From Thiobacillus sp. UBA3361 (GTDB lineage: Bacteria; Pseudomonadota; Gammaproteobacteria; Burkholderiales; Thiobacillaceae): a stretch of DNA of 64,000 nt. The notes below the pieces were generated by a model. That model did not search any database and was not told where the DNA came from. It saw only the letters and a list, made by a program, of their open reading frames with translations. The position numbers and the translations under genes are program-made. Of this stretch, positions 1-10,261 are shown in pieces. Positions within the stretch are counted from its first letter, which is position 1; each line of letters opens with the position of its first letter. Where the stretch lies: NCBI GenBank assembly GCA_002360535.1, contig DEQR01000046.1, forward strand, positions 1 to 64,000, read 5' to 3'.

Positions 1-1
1 T

Positions 2-34
2 TGTCCGCGATTCAGGCGTTGGTGATCGCGGACA
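2..34. other. 10-bp perfect inverted repeat (stem-loop)
   Basis: TGTCCGCGAT at 2-11 is repeated as its exact reverse complement at 25-34, leaving a 13-nt loop. It lies just downstream of the minus-strand toxin-antitoxin genes, so it could end their transcript. No U-tract can be judged because the window stops there. Confidence 0.4.
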
Positions 35-61
35 GGGTCCGCTCTTACGGGGGGTGGGCCG

Positions 62-136
62 TTAGACGTATCGGGCGGTGGGGTTGCGGGGCATGACTTG
101 GGCGATCGTGGTGTTGATTTCAGCTTCGCGGTTCAT
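62..136 (-). CDS. 24-residue ORF overlapping the hepT stop
   Basis: A 24-codon frame begins with an ATG that overlaps the TGA of the HEPN gene (ATGA) and ends in TAA at 62-64. It reads MNREAEINTT... and ends ...TARYV. The overlap suggests translational coupling, but I recognise no family. It may be the 5' end of a third gene that was truncated, since the whole left part of the window is rearranged. Without homologues its coding status is uncertain. Confidence 0.3.
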   Translation of the reverse strand: MNREAEINTTIAQVMPRNPTARYV

Positions 137-627
137 AGCTCCGCCGGTCCGATTTCCGGGAAACGTTGATGGATGCGGCGCTCGAACTCGGCCAGTATTC
201 CCATGGCGCGGCGTGCTGCGGTCATGGCAATCCGCAGGCCTTCGAGTCTCTCTTCCGGCGCTTCCGGATAGTCATGGGCAAATTCGTTGCGGATGCGCCG
301 CAAGTCGCTCCATTCTTCAGCCGATGCCAGCCATTCAAGTTGCTCCAGCCGATTGAGCCGATCGATGACGGGAAACGAGGCGGCGGGCTCGCCCAAAGCG
401 GGAAGCGTGGCAGGCACGAGCCTGGCGCCCATGTCGTCTTGCAGGCGGGTGTATCGATAGGCGAACTGATCCAGCAGGCGACGCAATGCCTTGTCGGGTT
501 GGGCCAGGTTGTCCGCGGCCAGACGCTGGCCCTGCAGATCGTCAAGCGCGTCGATCAACGCCTGACGGTGCGCGGTGCATGTGGCGAGCGCCTGGGCGAG
601 CCGCTGAATCTCGGGGTTGGGCGTCAC
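133..627 (-). CDS. hepT: HEPN-domain toxin, HepT-like
   Basis: A 164-residue all-helical protein with RNEFAHDY near residues 112-119. This fits the RX4HXY motif of HepT, where Arg and His form the HEPN RNase site. The Tyr is the residue AMPylated by the cognate MntA antitoxin in characterised MntA-HepT pairs. The GTG start overlaps the TGA of the upstream nucleotidyltransferase frame (GTGA), the normal arrangement for this two-gene system. The toxin looks intact while the antitoxin gene has lost its start, so the toxin may be silent or controlled from elsewhere. The family call rests on the motif, length and MNT neighbour. The catalytic competence of this copy is inferred. Confidence 0.8.
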   Translation of the reverse strand: MTPNPEIQRLAQALATCTAHRQALIDALDDLQGQRLAADNLAQPDKALRRLLDQFAYRYTRLQDDMGARLVPATLPALGEPAASFPVIDRLNRLEQLEWLASAEEWSDLRRIRNEFAHDYPEAPEERLEGLRIAMTAARRAMGILAEFERRIHQRFPEIGPAEL

Positions 628-860
628 AGCAGCACTCCGGTTTCGTGGGCAAGACGGACGATGGGCCGGGTGTCGTCTGGCATTTCGATGAGGATGTCGA
701 TCTTGCGCTCTCCCAGTTGCCGCTCCAGCAGGCGCAACAGGTCGAGTTTGCGGGCGATGACTCGATCGGACAGCTGCGGACGGAGCAGGAGGTCGATGTC
801 TCCGCCCCGCTTGTTGTCGTCCACGCGCGAGCCGAACAACCAGGTGTCGGTACCTGTCGG
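624..860 (-). pseudogene. mntA: MNT-domain antitoxin (MntA-like), 5'-truncated
   Basis: The frame reads TWLFGSRVDDNKRGGDIDLLL and continues to the hepT overlap. GSx9DxD is the minimal nucleotidyltransferase signature and RGGDIDLL is typical of MntA-type antitoxins. Homology seems to begin near 860. Upstream of that the same strand becomes the complement of a PIN-toxin remnant. The only in-frame start I see is a TTG at 837-839 inside WLFGSR, which would delete the N-terminal part of the fold. I therefore call it a deletion remnant. Translation from a non-standard upstream codon, giving a chimeric N-terminus, cannot be excluded. Confidence 0.65.
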
Positions 861-1154
861 GCCGTGCTGGATGAACTGGCGCGCATCCTGACCCGCAAGT
901 TCCGCATGCCGGGAGAACTGGCCCAGTCCTATGGTGAACTCATCGAGGATGCGGCCGAGGTCATCACCAAGGCTTTCCCGATTACCACACCCATCCCGGA
1001 CCCCGACGATGTACCCATCCTAGCTGCCAGCCGGGCCGGGGAAGCGGAGTGTTTCGTGACCGGCGGCAAGGCCCTGTTGGAACTCGGCACATTGGATGGC
1101 ATGCTCATCCTCTCTCCCCGGCAATTCTGGGAGCATTACCGCTTGGGACGCTGA
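861..1154 (+). pseudogene. C-terminal remnant of a PIN-family toxin
   Basis: The plus strand encodes VLDELARILTRKF, then DPDDVPILAASRAGEAECFVTGGKALLEL, then LSPRQFWEHY, and stops at 1152-1154. This order matches the C-terminal two thirds of 'putative toxin-antitoxin toxin component, PIN family' proteins. The N-terminal part with the first catalytic Asp is missing. In addition the usual VTGDKDL acidic pair reads VTGGKAL, so an active-site Asp is lost. The remnant abuts the truncated MNT gene head to head near 860. That is consistent with a deletion that joined two toxin-antitoxin loci. Confidence 0.65.
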
Positions 1155-1234
1155 ACGATCCGTCCCACCCTCTAATCGACACTGATCCCTCCGACAACAA
1201 GTCCTCAGTCCGCAACCGAACGAACGCACACGCC

Positions 1235-1942
<708 letters not shown>

Positions 1943-2032
1943 GCAGCCGCACCCACCCATGCCGGATGTGCCGGGGTTTGCCACGGAAATTCTTGCTGTT
2001 GCCACGTCACGCGTTTTCTCATGTCAGAATGC

Positions 2033-2062
2033 AAAAAGGGCCTAGCCATTCGGCTAGACCCT
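2033..2062 (-). terminator. Rho-independent terminator of tRNA-Asn
   Basis: On the minus strand AGGGTCTAGCC and GGCTAGGCCCT pair with one G-U, loop GAAT, followed by TTTTT. It sits 9 nt beyond the CCA end of the tRNA. Confidence 0.85.
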
Positions 2063-2071
2063 CTAGAAATC

Positions 2072-2147
2072 TGGCTCCCCGACCTGGACTCGAACCAGGG
2101 ACCTGCGGATTAACAGTCCGTCGCTCTACCGACTGAGCTATCGGGGA
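2072..2147 (-). tRNA. tRNA-Asn (GTT)
   Basis: The minus strand folds into a 76-nt tRNA. The 5' end TCCCCGA pairs with TCGGGGA before the GCCA end. The D-arm contains AGCTCAGTCGGTAGAGC, the anticodon loop is CTGTTAA (anticodon GTT), the T-arm has GGTTCGAGTCC, and CCA is encoded. A sigma-70 promoter and a terminator flank it. Confidence 0.97.
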
Positions 2148-2161
2148 ATTGAGAGCGCGCA

Positions 2162-2190
2162 ATCTTACTGATGGGCAGGTGTCCGGTCAA
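2162..2190 (-). promoter_or_regulatory. Sigma-70 promoter for tRNA-Asn
   Basis: On the minus strand TTGACC (2185-2190), a 17-nt spacer and TAAGAT (2162-2167) precede the tRNA 5' end by 14 nt. The start site would fall a few nucleotides before the mature end. Confidence 0.75.
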
Positions 2191-2359
2191 CCGGTTTGAT
2201 GCGCTCCGGGCCTGTGCATGGGCCTTGCGGCTTCCCCCGTCCGGTTATGAGGTCTGACAGTCGCCAGACCATCCCCGTAGGTCGGCAATCCATTGCCGAC
2301 CTTGCAACGGCGGCATGGGGATGCCGCCCATCACTTGGCGATGTCTTCGAAAGAAGCAG

Positions 2360-3832
<1,473 letters not shown>

Positions 3833-4030
3833 CTATGGATGGCCCGCTCCATTCGGGGGGCGGGCTTGGAATCGGCTCGCTTGATCCGAATTTTCCGGAA
3901 TCTAGGGGGGCGGCGAGTGCGTGACGACAATACTCGAACACCCCCGGACTCACTGCGCTGCTCCGGGCTGCTCGCTGAATCCCGAGAAAGTCGCTCGCTG
4001 AATAACCCGGCCTCTTGGGCCGGGACTGCC

Positions 4031-4360
4031 TCAGGCGATACCCAGAAAGGAGGACAGGGCCTTGTCGGCCTGCGCCAGGGTGTCCGCATCCAGCTTGCCG
4101 GTGACTTCACTGATCGCATCGCGCGGGATGCACTGGGGTTTGTCCGCCATGATCTGGGCGGGTGCCTGAAGGCCGTTATCCGCGTCGGGCTGCACGTTGA
4201 TCCGGAACAGGGGCGCATCCAGCAGGTCGCTGGTCACGGGCAGCACCACGATGGATTCGTGGCTGGCGAACAGGTCGGATTGCATGACCAGTGCCGGCCG
4301 TGTCTGACCGAAGATGCCCTCTAGGGCAACGGTGACGATATCGCCGCGTTTCAAGTCCAT
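4031..4360 (-). CDS. PemK/MazF-family mRNA interferase
   Basis: A 109-residue protein with the MazF/PemK fold pattern. MDLKRGDIVTVAL begins the first strand, GQTRPALVMQSD carries the conserved RPALV, then come VVLPVTSDL and the C-terminal DKPQCIPRDAISEVTGKLD. Members are sequence-specific endoribonucleases neutralised by a MazE-type antitoxin encoded just upstream. Here the start lies 10 nt inside the end of the exosortase gene. No separate antitoxin gene exists. The only MazE-like sequence is the C-terminal tail of that exosortase. Transcription and translation are probably coupled to the eps operon. Confidence 0.88.
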   Translation of the reverse strand: MDLKRGDIVTVALEGIFGQTRPALVMQSDLFASHESIVVLPVTSDLLDAPLFRINVQPDADNGLQAPAQIMADKPQCIPRDAISEVTGKLDADTLAQADKALSSFLGIA

Positions 4361-5607
4361 CCCCTCGTATCCGCCATCTTGACCAGCCAGTCCAGAGTCT
4401 CTTTCTCAGTGGGATCGTAGTGCAGCATAAAGGATTGCCGCTTGCACTCCATAGCCAGATCCCGATCCATTGCAGCGCCGACCTTGGCCGGTTTCACGGC
4501 CGGGGCTGCATCCGAAACCGGCGCCGTGGTCTTTTTCCGTGGTGCGGCCGGTGCCCGTGCCGTGGGCTTGGCCGGGGCCGGCCGCGGGGCGCTCCGGGTG
4601 TCGGCCTCGGGCCCGGCCACTGCCTGGTCCGTTGAAGATTTGAAGATGAGACCCAGCAAGCTGTCCAAGGCGAACAGGATGAGCAGCGCGACCACGAACA
4701 GGAAAATGCCGGCGAAGTCGTGCACGAAGCCCTGTCCCGCCTCGTCGCCGAAGTGGAAGGTGACCAGCACCAGGATCATTACCCGGATGATGTTGGCCAG
4801 GAAGGCGATGGGCAGGATGCTGGCGATGAGGATGCCATTGCGCGCCCAGCTCTTGTGGCCCATCAGGTACAGGTAAAGCAGGCCCATGGCGCTGAGGCTG
4901 AACATGGAATGCAGGCCCGAGCAGGCATCGGCCACCAGCAGTTGGTAGGGGCCCACCGTGAGGGTGACGCCGCTGCGGGCGATGGGGTAGCCGAGTGCAT
5001 AGAGGATGTGCTCGGCGATGAACGAGACATGCTGCTTGAGCGGGCCGGTGGCGGCATCCACCAGGAAACCCGGCAGCGGGATCATGAACAGCAGGAAGAA
5101 CAGCGCAAACCACAGCGCGCGCGCGGCGGTGGCACCCAGGGTGATGAGCAGGACGCCGAGCAGCACGGGGATCTGGGAGCCCACCTCGAACAGCAGGATT
5201 TCCTGCGAACGGCCCAGGGCGTAGATCAGCAGCCCGAAGACCAGCAAGGTCCAGCCCAGGCGGGGCCGCCGCCGGCCGGCACGGGGAGCAGCCCAGCGCT
5301 CCGGCTCGGGCGCCTCCTCCTCGGGGACTGGAGGCGCCAGGAAGATGGCGCGCGCCTGCCAGATGAGGTACAGGGCCACGGCCAGGACGATGGGGCCATG
5401 CGCCTGCTCCTCGCTGTTCCAGATGCCGTTGGCCAGGTCGTAGTAGGTGGGCAGGTAGAGGACGAGCAGGCCCAGGAGCACCGGCCACCAGGGCTTCATG
5501 GCGTCCAAGGCACCACCCGGGAAAGACGCGGCCAGCGCTTGCGCCTGGCTCATCTTCCCTGGATTCGCGCTTTTCGATTCAGCATCACCGAACTTGCCAG
5601 CAGCCAC
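4351..5607 (-). CDS. xrtB: Exosortase B with a C-terminal MazE-like antitoxin tail
   Basis: A 418-residue protein. Residues 1-325 form a multi-pass exosortase with the catalytic set Cys229 (ADACSGLHS), Arg275 (NIIRV) and His296 (VHDFAG). Exosortases are inner-membrane transpeptidase-like enzymes acting with exopolysaccharide systems, and this neighbourhood is the XrtB type. Residues 326-378 are an Ala/Pro/Lys linker. Residues 379-418 (DRDLAMECKRQSF... to ...MADTRGW) resemble the C-terminal half of MazE/DUF3018 antitoxins. The pemK toxin starts 10 nt before this stop. The GTG start has GGAGG 8 nt upstream. A fusion is what the sequence shows. Antitoxin function of the tail is inference. The EpsI gene expected after XrtB is missing. 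Confidence 0.85.
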   Translation of the reverse strand: MAAGKFGDAESKSANPGKMSQAQALAASFPGGALDAMKPWWPVLLGLLVLYLPTYYDLANGIWNSEEQAHGPIVLAVALYLIWQARAIFLAPPVPEEEAPEPERWAAPRAGRRRPRLGWTLLVFGLLIYALGRSQEILLFEVGSQIPVLLGVLLITLGATAARALWFALFFLLFMIPLPGFLVDAATGPLKQHVSFIAEHILYALGYPIARSGVTLTVGPYQLLVADACSGLHSMFSLSAMGLLYLYLMGHKSWARNGILIASILPIAFLANIIRVMILVLVTFHFGDEAGQGFVHDFAGIFLFVVALLILFALDSLLGLIFKSSTDQAVAGPEADTRSAPRPAPAKPTARAPAAPRKKTTAPVSDAAPAVKPAKVGAAMDRDLAMECKRQSFMLHYDPTEKETLDWLVKMADTRGWT

Positions 5608-5684
5608 CGTTATGACCTCCCGTCGCCGATTCGGCGGGGCGTGTCACGCGCCCATCGACCGATTCTCGGCGTCACCCACAATCA

Positions 5685-6560
5685 TTAATGATCGTTGACC
5701 ACCGCCCCCACCACCTGGGCGCCGGCGGCCTGCACCATGTCCTTGATGCCGGCCACTTCCCGGATACGGGCCTTGTTCTTGCGCACGGCGATCAAGGCAC
5801 CCTGGGCGCGGGCGGCGACCGTCTGGAAATCGGCTGCCTCTTCGGCGGGCTGGGTGTCCATCAGGATGACGTCGAAATGCTCGCCCAGCTGGGTCAGCAG
5901 ATCCATCATGTTGCCGCGGGACAGCAGCTCCGCCGGGTTGGGCGCCGGCGTGCCGGCGGGCAGCAGGGTCAAATCCCGGAAGTGGGCGATACGCGCCATG
6001 GTACTCAGGTCGGCGCGGCCGGCCAGCACATCGGATAGACCCATGCCGTTGCCCAGCTTGAACAGCTTGTTGAGCTGGGGATTGCGCATGTTGGTGTCGA
6101 TCAGCAGGGTGCGCTCGCCCAATTGTGAGAACACGATGGCCAGGTTGGCGGCCAGGTAGCTGGCACCGTCGCCGGCATTGGCGCCGACGATGGCCAGCGC
6201 CTTGTTGCCGGCCGTGAACCAGCGCAGCATGAGCTGGCTGCGCAGGGCACGCAGGGCCTCCACCTGGGGGCTGAACGGCTGGTAGGCGGCGGCCAGATCG
6301 GCGCTGAAATTGCCTTCGCCGGGGGCCAGGTAGGGATAGTCGAACTGCTGCGCCAGCACTTGCTGGATGTCGTCTTCCTTGACCAGGCCGAGGCGGATGG
6401 CGGCCTCGCCGAAACGCAGGTTCTGCTCCTTCTGGGCCTTCAGCACACGCTCGGCATCCTGGGCATTGATCTTGCCGCTCTCCAGCAGGAGATGGCCGAT
6501 GGATTTGCCGCCGCGTCTGGGGGCGGACATGGTTTGCTCGACGATGGACTGTTGTTCCAT
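5685..6560 (-). CDS. epsG: Chain-length determinant tyrosine-kinase-like protein EpsG
   Basis: A 291-residue cytoplasmic partner of EpsF. Residues about 18-90 resemble the T2SSE/GspE N-terminal domain, and 95-291 are a BY-kinase/ParA-like ATPase domain. The Walker A position reads GANAGDGAS, without the usual Lys. Walker A' is LLIDTNMRNP and Walker B is VILMDTQP. There is no C-terminal Tyr cluster, since the protein ends AVVNDH. In Wzc-type systems the kinase controls polymerisation through autophosphorylation. Here kinase activity is doubtful and a structural or regulatory role is as likely. It follows epsF by 16 nt. Its stop codon lies in the 12-bp palindrome ATCATTAATGAT. Confidence 0.9.
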   Translation of the reverse strand: MEQQSIVEQTMSAPRRGGKSIGHLLLESGKINAQDAERVLKAQKEQNLRFGEAAIRLGLVKEDDIQQVLAQQFDYPYLAPGEGNFSADLAAAYQPFSPQVEALRALRSQLMLRWFTAGNKALAIVGANAGDGASYLAANLAIVFSQLGERTLLIDTNMRNPQLNKLFKLGNGMGLSDVLAGRADLSTMARIAHFRDLTLLPAGTPAPNPAELLSRGNMMDLLTQLGEHFDVILMDTQPAEEAADFQTVAARAQGALIAVRKNKARIREVAGIKDMVQAAGAQVVGAVVNDH

Positions 6561-6576
6561 GGTGTGGCTCCCGGAC

Positions 6577-7971
6577 TCAGGCCCGTGCGGGCATTGGATT
6601 GAGCAGGCCGCCCCGGATGAGGCGCCGATTCTTTTTCATGCGCTTGCCCAACTCGCCAAGCACGGGGATATCCAGGCTCGTCACCAGGTCCTCCGAGGAG
6701 CGCACGCGGCGATCGAGCATCTCCGTCAGCAGGGCCAGGCCGACCCCCAGCAGGGTGCCGAGGAACACGGCCAGCAGGGTATTGAGCAGCACCTTGGGAC
6801 TGCTCGGCTCCAGCGGCTGGATGGCGGGATTCAGCACGGCGATGTCGGTCTGCGTGCTCTGCGATTCCAGGCGGGTCTGGCCATAACGTTGCAGGGCCGC
6901 GTCATAGAGGCGCTGGGCGTTCTCCAGGTCGCGGATCAGCACGGCGGCTTCGTCACGCTGCTGCTTGAGGGACAGTACTTTGTTCTTCTGGGCGGCCAGG
7001 GCGGAGCGAATCTCCCCTTCCCGGCCCTGGGCCACCTTGGCGGTGGTGGAAACGGTGCGGGTGGCGGTCTTGGTTTCCTTGTCCAGTTTGCCGCGCAGGC
7101 TGTCAAACTCGGCTTGGGCGCGCAGGTATTGGGGATGGTTCCGGCCCACCTTCTCGGCCAGTTGCAACAGTTGTGACTCGCTACGTGCCACCTCGGCCTT
7201 CAGGTTCTGCACCAGGGGGTTCTGTTCCACCTCGGCCAGGGCGTTGCCGCTCTGGGCCTGGCGGGAGGCGGTGTCGTAGGTCTGGGCCTGGGCCGCCACC
7301 AGTTGGCTGGACAGTTCGGCCAGGCGAGCAGTCTCCACGTCGATGCGCTCGTCGGAGGCCACCAGGCCCTTGTCGCGCTGATAGGCCGATAGCCGCGCCT
7401 GGGCCTTTTCCAGGTCTTCCCGCAGCTGCTTGACCTGGTCCTCGTACCAGGCGGTGGTCAGCCGCGCGGGCTGGACGCGCAGGTCCAGATTGGTGCGGAT
7501 GTAGGCCTGGGCGAAGGCGTTGGCGACCACCGTGGCGAAGCGCGGGTCGGAGCCCTCGAAGCTGATCTGCATCACGCTGGACTCGCGGGAGGGCTTCACA
7601 TCCAGCTTCTTCAGCAGCAGGTCGGCCATCCAGTAGCGGATGTCGCCCTGCCCCTTGGTGGCCTTGGAGAAGGCCTCGCGGATGCTGGGGATTTGCGTCA
7701 GCTTGAGGCCATCGACCACCCGCAGGGCCACGTTCTGGCTCTGGATGATGTCCACCTGGGTCGCCATGTAACCCGGCAGCAACTGGGCGGGCAGCAGCAC
7801 CCCGGTGATGGGGTCCTTGGCTTTGGAATCGACCACCAGGGTGGCGGTGGCCGTGTAGTTCTTGGGCAGCAGCAGGCTGATGGCGACCGTGGTGCCCACG
7901 GTCACCAGCAGGGCGAGCAGGGCCACCAGCCAACGGGCCTTCAGGATGAGCAGGAATTGGGTGAAGTTCAT
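6577..7971 (-). CDS. epsF: Polysaccharide chain-length determinant EpsF (Wzz/GumC type)
   Basis: A 464-residue inner-membrane co-polymerase. A transmembrane segment at about 15-34 precedes the Wzz domain, which has the PKNYTATATLVVD strand. A long coiled-coil periplasmic region (about 170-330) follows. A second membrane segment lies at about 400-420, preceded by the Pro-rich LNPAIQPLEPSSPK. This is the usual GumC/EpsF plan, with the kinase half encoded separately by epsG. It sets polymer length and links the inner membrane to the EpsE export channel. It sits 14 nt after epsE in the same operon. Confidence 0.93.
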   Translation of the reverse strand: MNFTQFLLILKARWLVALLALLVTVGTTVAISLLLPKNYTATATLVVDSKAKDPITGVLLPAQLLPGYMATQVDIIQSQNVALRVVDGLKLTQIPSIREAFSKATKGQGDIRYWMADLLLKKLDVKPSRESSVMQISFEGSDPRFATVVANAFAQAYIRTNLDLRVQPARLTTAWYEDQVKQLREDLEKAQARLSAYQRDKGLVASDERIDVETARLAELSSQLVAAQAQTYDTASRQAQSGNALAEVEQNPLVQNLKAEVARSESQLLQLAEKVGRNHPQYLRAQAEFDSLRGKLDKETKTATRTVSTTAKVAQGREGEIRSALAAQKNKVLSLKQQRDEAAVLIRDLENAQRLYDAALQRYGQTRLESQSTQTDIAVLNPAIQPLEPSSPKVLLNTLLAVFLGTLLGVGLALLTEMLDRRVRSSEDLVTSLDIPVLGELGKRMKKNRRLIRGGLLNPMPARA

Positions 7972-7985
7972 GGTGGTCCCCGTTG

Positions 7986-8774
7986 TCAGAACAGGCTTTC
8001 CTTGACGTAGATCACGTCATCGGGCATCAGCGTATCGGCCAGGTTCGCGGCCAGTGTCTGCAGCTGGCCGTCGGCGCCGCGCCGCAGGATCTGCATGCCC
8101 TTCTGGGTGCCGCGCAACGTCAGGCCGCCGCCCACCGACAGGGCCTGCACCACGGTCATGTTGCGTTCCAGCCGGAAGCTGCCGGGACGCTGCACTTCAC
8201 CGTAGATGTAGAAGCGCGATTCCTTCGGGATGTACAGGATGTCGTTGTTGGCGATATCGACGTTCAGCGCAGGGCCGCCGCTCTTGAACAACTCCTGCAG
8301 GTCGATCTCACGCTGCGTGGATTTACCGTCGCGCTGGCTGATCAGCACCAGGGTATCGGCGCCGATGGAAGTGGAGCCGCCAGCCATGGCCAGCACATCG
8401 GTGAGCTTGCTGGCCTTTTGCAGGGGAAAGCGACCCGGACGGTTGACCTGTCCCAGGACCGAGACCTCCTGGCCGCGGAACTCCATGATCACCACGTTCA
8501 CTTGCGGGTTCTTGATGAACCCCCCCTTCTCCAGGGCCTTGGCGATGCGCGAGGAGGCCTCGGTGGCGGTCACGCCGGATACCGGTATCTCGCCGATGAG
8601 GGGGAAGAGGATGGAGCCGTGCTCGGTGACGCGGGTCTCGGTGGTGAGATCCGGCTGGTCATAGACGGTAATCCTGACCAGATCGCCGGTGGTCAGGCCG
8701 TAGTCGGCCGCCTGCGCGGAAAGCCCCAGCAGGAACAGACACAGGGCCAGGATTAACTTCATCGGATTTCGCAT
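7986..8774 (-). CDS. epsE: Polysaccharide export protein EpsE (Wza-like)
   Basis: A 262-residue exported protein from the ATG at 8774. The signal peptide is MKLILALCLFLLGLSAQA with cleavage before ADYG. The polysaccharide-export domain (DYGLTTGDLVRITVYDQPDL) and two SLBB-type domains (VSVLGQVNRPGRFPL and FYIYGEVQRPGSFRL) follow. I chose 8774 over earlier in-frame codons because it starts the signal peptide and has a GAGG-like site upstream. Unlike Wza there is no lipobox Cys after the signal peptide. The protein should form or line the outer-membrane export channel for the Eps polymer. A 96-nt gap separates it from the phosphotransferase gene. Confidence 0.93.
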   Translation of the reverse strand: MRNPMKLILALCLFLLGLSAQAADYGLTTGDLVRITVYDQPDLTTETRVTEHGSILFPLIGEIPVSGVTATEASSRIAKALEKGGFIKNPQVNVVIMEFRGQEVSVLGQVNRPGRFPLQKASKLTDVLAMAGGSTSIGADTLVLISQRDGKSTQREIDLQELFKSGGPALNVDIANNDILYIPKESRFYIYGEVQRPGSFRLERNMTVVQALSVGGGLTLRGTQKGMQILRRGADGQLQTLAANLADTLMPDDVIYVKESLF

Positions 8775-8870
8775 GGTTTTTTCCACCCTCATGGACTTCG
8801 GAATAAATAACATTGCACCGTTTACGGCCGCAAGCGCCGAAACTGTAGGACCCCCGCCCTGCTGTCCCGG

Positions 8871-10250
8871 TCAATAGGCATGCGCATCCTTGAACACCAG
8901 CCAGACAGTCTTAAGGATGATATGCAGATCGAGGGATAGGGACCAGTTGCGGATGTAGTCCAAGTCGTACTGGATGCGCGCCGCCATCTTGTCCAACGAT
9001 TCAGTCTCGCCCCGCAGGCCGTTGACCTGGGCCCAGCCGGTGATGCCCGGCTTCACCTTGTGGCGCAGCATATAGCCGGAGATGAGCTTACGGTACAGCT
9101 CGTTGTGGGCGACGGCATGGGGACGCGGCCCGACGATGCTCATGCGGCCCTGCAACACGTTGACGAACTGGGGCAGTTCATCCAGGGAAGTCTTGCGTAG
9201 GAAGCGGCCCAGGCGGGTGGTGCGTTCATCGTCCCGTGTGGCCTGGGGGACATGGTCACCGTCCTCCATGACCCGCATGGAGCGGAACTTATAGACGATG
9301 ATCTCCTCACCGTTCAGACCGTAGCGCCGCTGGCTGAAGATGACCGGCCCATGCGAACTGAGCTTGACCGCCAAGGCGATGAGCAGCATGACCGGAGAGA
9401 TGAGCACCAGGATCAGCAGCGACAGGACGATGTCTTCCATGCGCTTGTTTAAGGCATTGATGCTGGTGAAAGGCGTTTCCAGGATGGCGATGACCGGGAT
9501 GCCGCCCATCTGGTCGATGCGCGCCTGGATCAGGTCGTAGGTGAAGATGTCGGGCACCAGATAGATGGAGGCCGTGGTGTCCTTCAAGGCCATGAGCAAC
9601 GCGGAGATCCGCTCCCGCTGGGAGATGGGCAGGGTAATGTAGATGATGTCCACCCGCTCCCGCATGGCATATTCGGCCAGGTTGCTGCTGTGGCCCAGAT
9701 AGTGTTCCCGGACGGCTCCGCTCAGCCGATCCTCGCGGCGGTCGTCGAAAAATCCCAGGCAATCGGTCAACAGGCATTCGTTGTTCTCCAGCCGCCCCCG
9801 CAGACGCAACCCCGCCTCGTTGCCGCCGACGATCACTGCGCGACGTGCCTGCCCGTGCAGGTGGATGCGGTGTACATACCAGCGCAGGCACATATGCCCC
9901 AGGAACAGGACGAAGGGCGTCGCCATGAACCAGTGCAAAATGGTCTGGCGGTCGAACAGGTAGTCCAGCCGGGTCAGGTAGGCCAGGAACAGCAGGGCGC
10001 CGACGGTCAGGCCCCAGGCGATCAGCAGACTTCCGAGGCCGCTCCACAGGTGGCGCGCGCCGCACGGGCGGATGATGGCCAGGTCGTCGAACAGATGGGA
10101 GGACAGGAAAAAGGCGATGATGCCCAGGATGACGTAGTAACCGTCGAAGCGTTCGCCATGAAAGAGCATGGACGCCACCAGGACGAGGATGACGCCCACC
10201 GGATTGAGGATGCGCCTGAAGAACGCCAGGGTGGATGTCTCGTTGTACAT
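8871..10250 (-). CDS. Undecaprenyl-phosphate glucose phosphotransferase (WcaJ type)
   Basis: A 459-residue initiating sugar transferase of the polyprenyl-phosphate hexose-1-phosphate transferase family. Four N-terminal membrane helices and a CoA-binding-like fold precede the catalytic C-terminus. The C-terminus has IVYKFRSMRV, SLDELPQFVNVLQGRMSIVGPRP and VKPGITGWAQVNGLRGE. It transfers a hexose phosphate to undecaprenyl phosphate at the cytoplasmic face, the first committed step of polymer synthesis. It starts 11 nt after the epsL stop. The sugar it uses cannot be read from the sequence. No other glycosyltransferase of the pathway lies in this window. Confidence 0.93.
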   Translation of the reverse strand: MYNETSTLAFFRRILNPVGVILVLVASMLFHGERFDGYYVILGIIAFFLSSHLFDDLAIIRPCGARHLWSGLGSLLIAWGLTVGALLFLAYLTRLDYLFDRQTILHWFMATPFVLFLGHMCLRWYVHRIHLHGQARRAVIVGGNEAGLRLRGRLENNECLLTDCLGFFDDRREDRLSGAVREHYLGHSSNLAEYAMRERVDIIYITLPISQRERISALLMALKDTTASIYLVPDIFTYDLIQARIDQMGGIPVIAILETPFTSINALNKRMEDIVLSLLILVLISPVMLLIALAVKLSSHGPVIFSQRRYGLNGEEIIVYKFRSMRVMEDGDHVPQATRDDERTTRLGRFLRKTSLDELPQFVNVLQGRMSIVGPRPHAVAHNELYRKLISGYMLRHKVKPGITGWAQVNGLRGETESLDKMAARIQYDLDYIRNWSLSLDLHIILKTVWLVFKDAHAY

Positions 10251-10261
10251 GCGGAAACGGC

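Noticed and set aside
5681..5692. 12-bp palindrome ATCATTAATGAT between epsG and xrtB
   Set aside because: It overlaps the epsG stop codon and short AT palindromes occur by chance; no second copy or known operator was seen.
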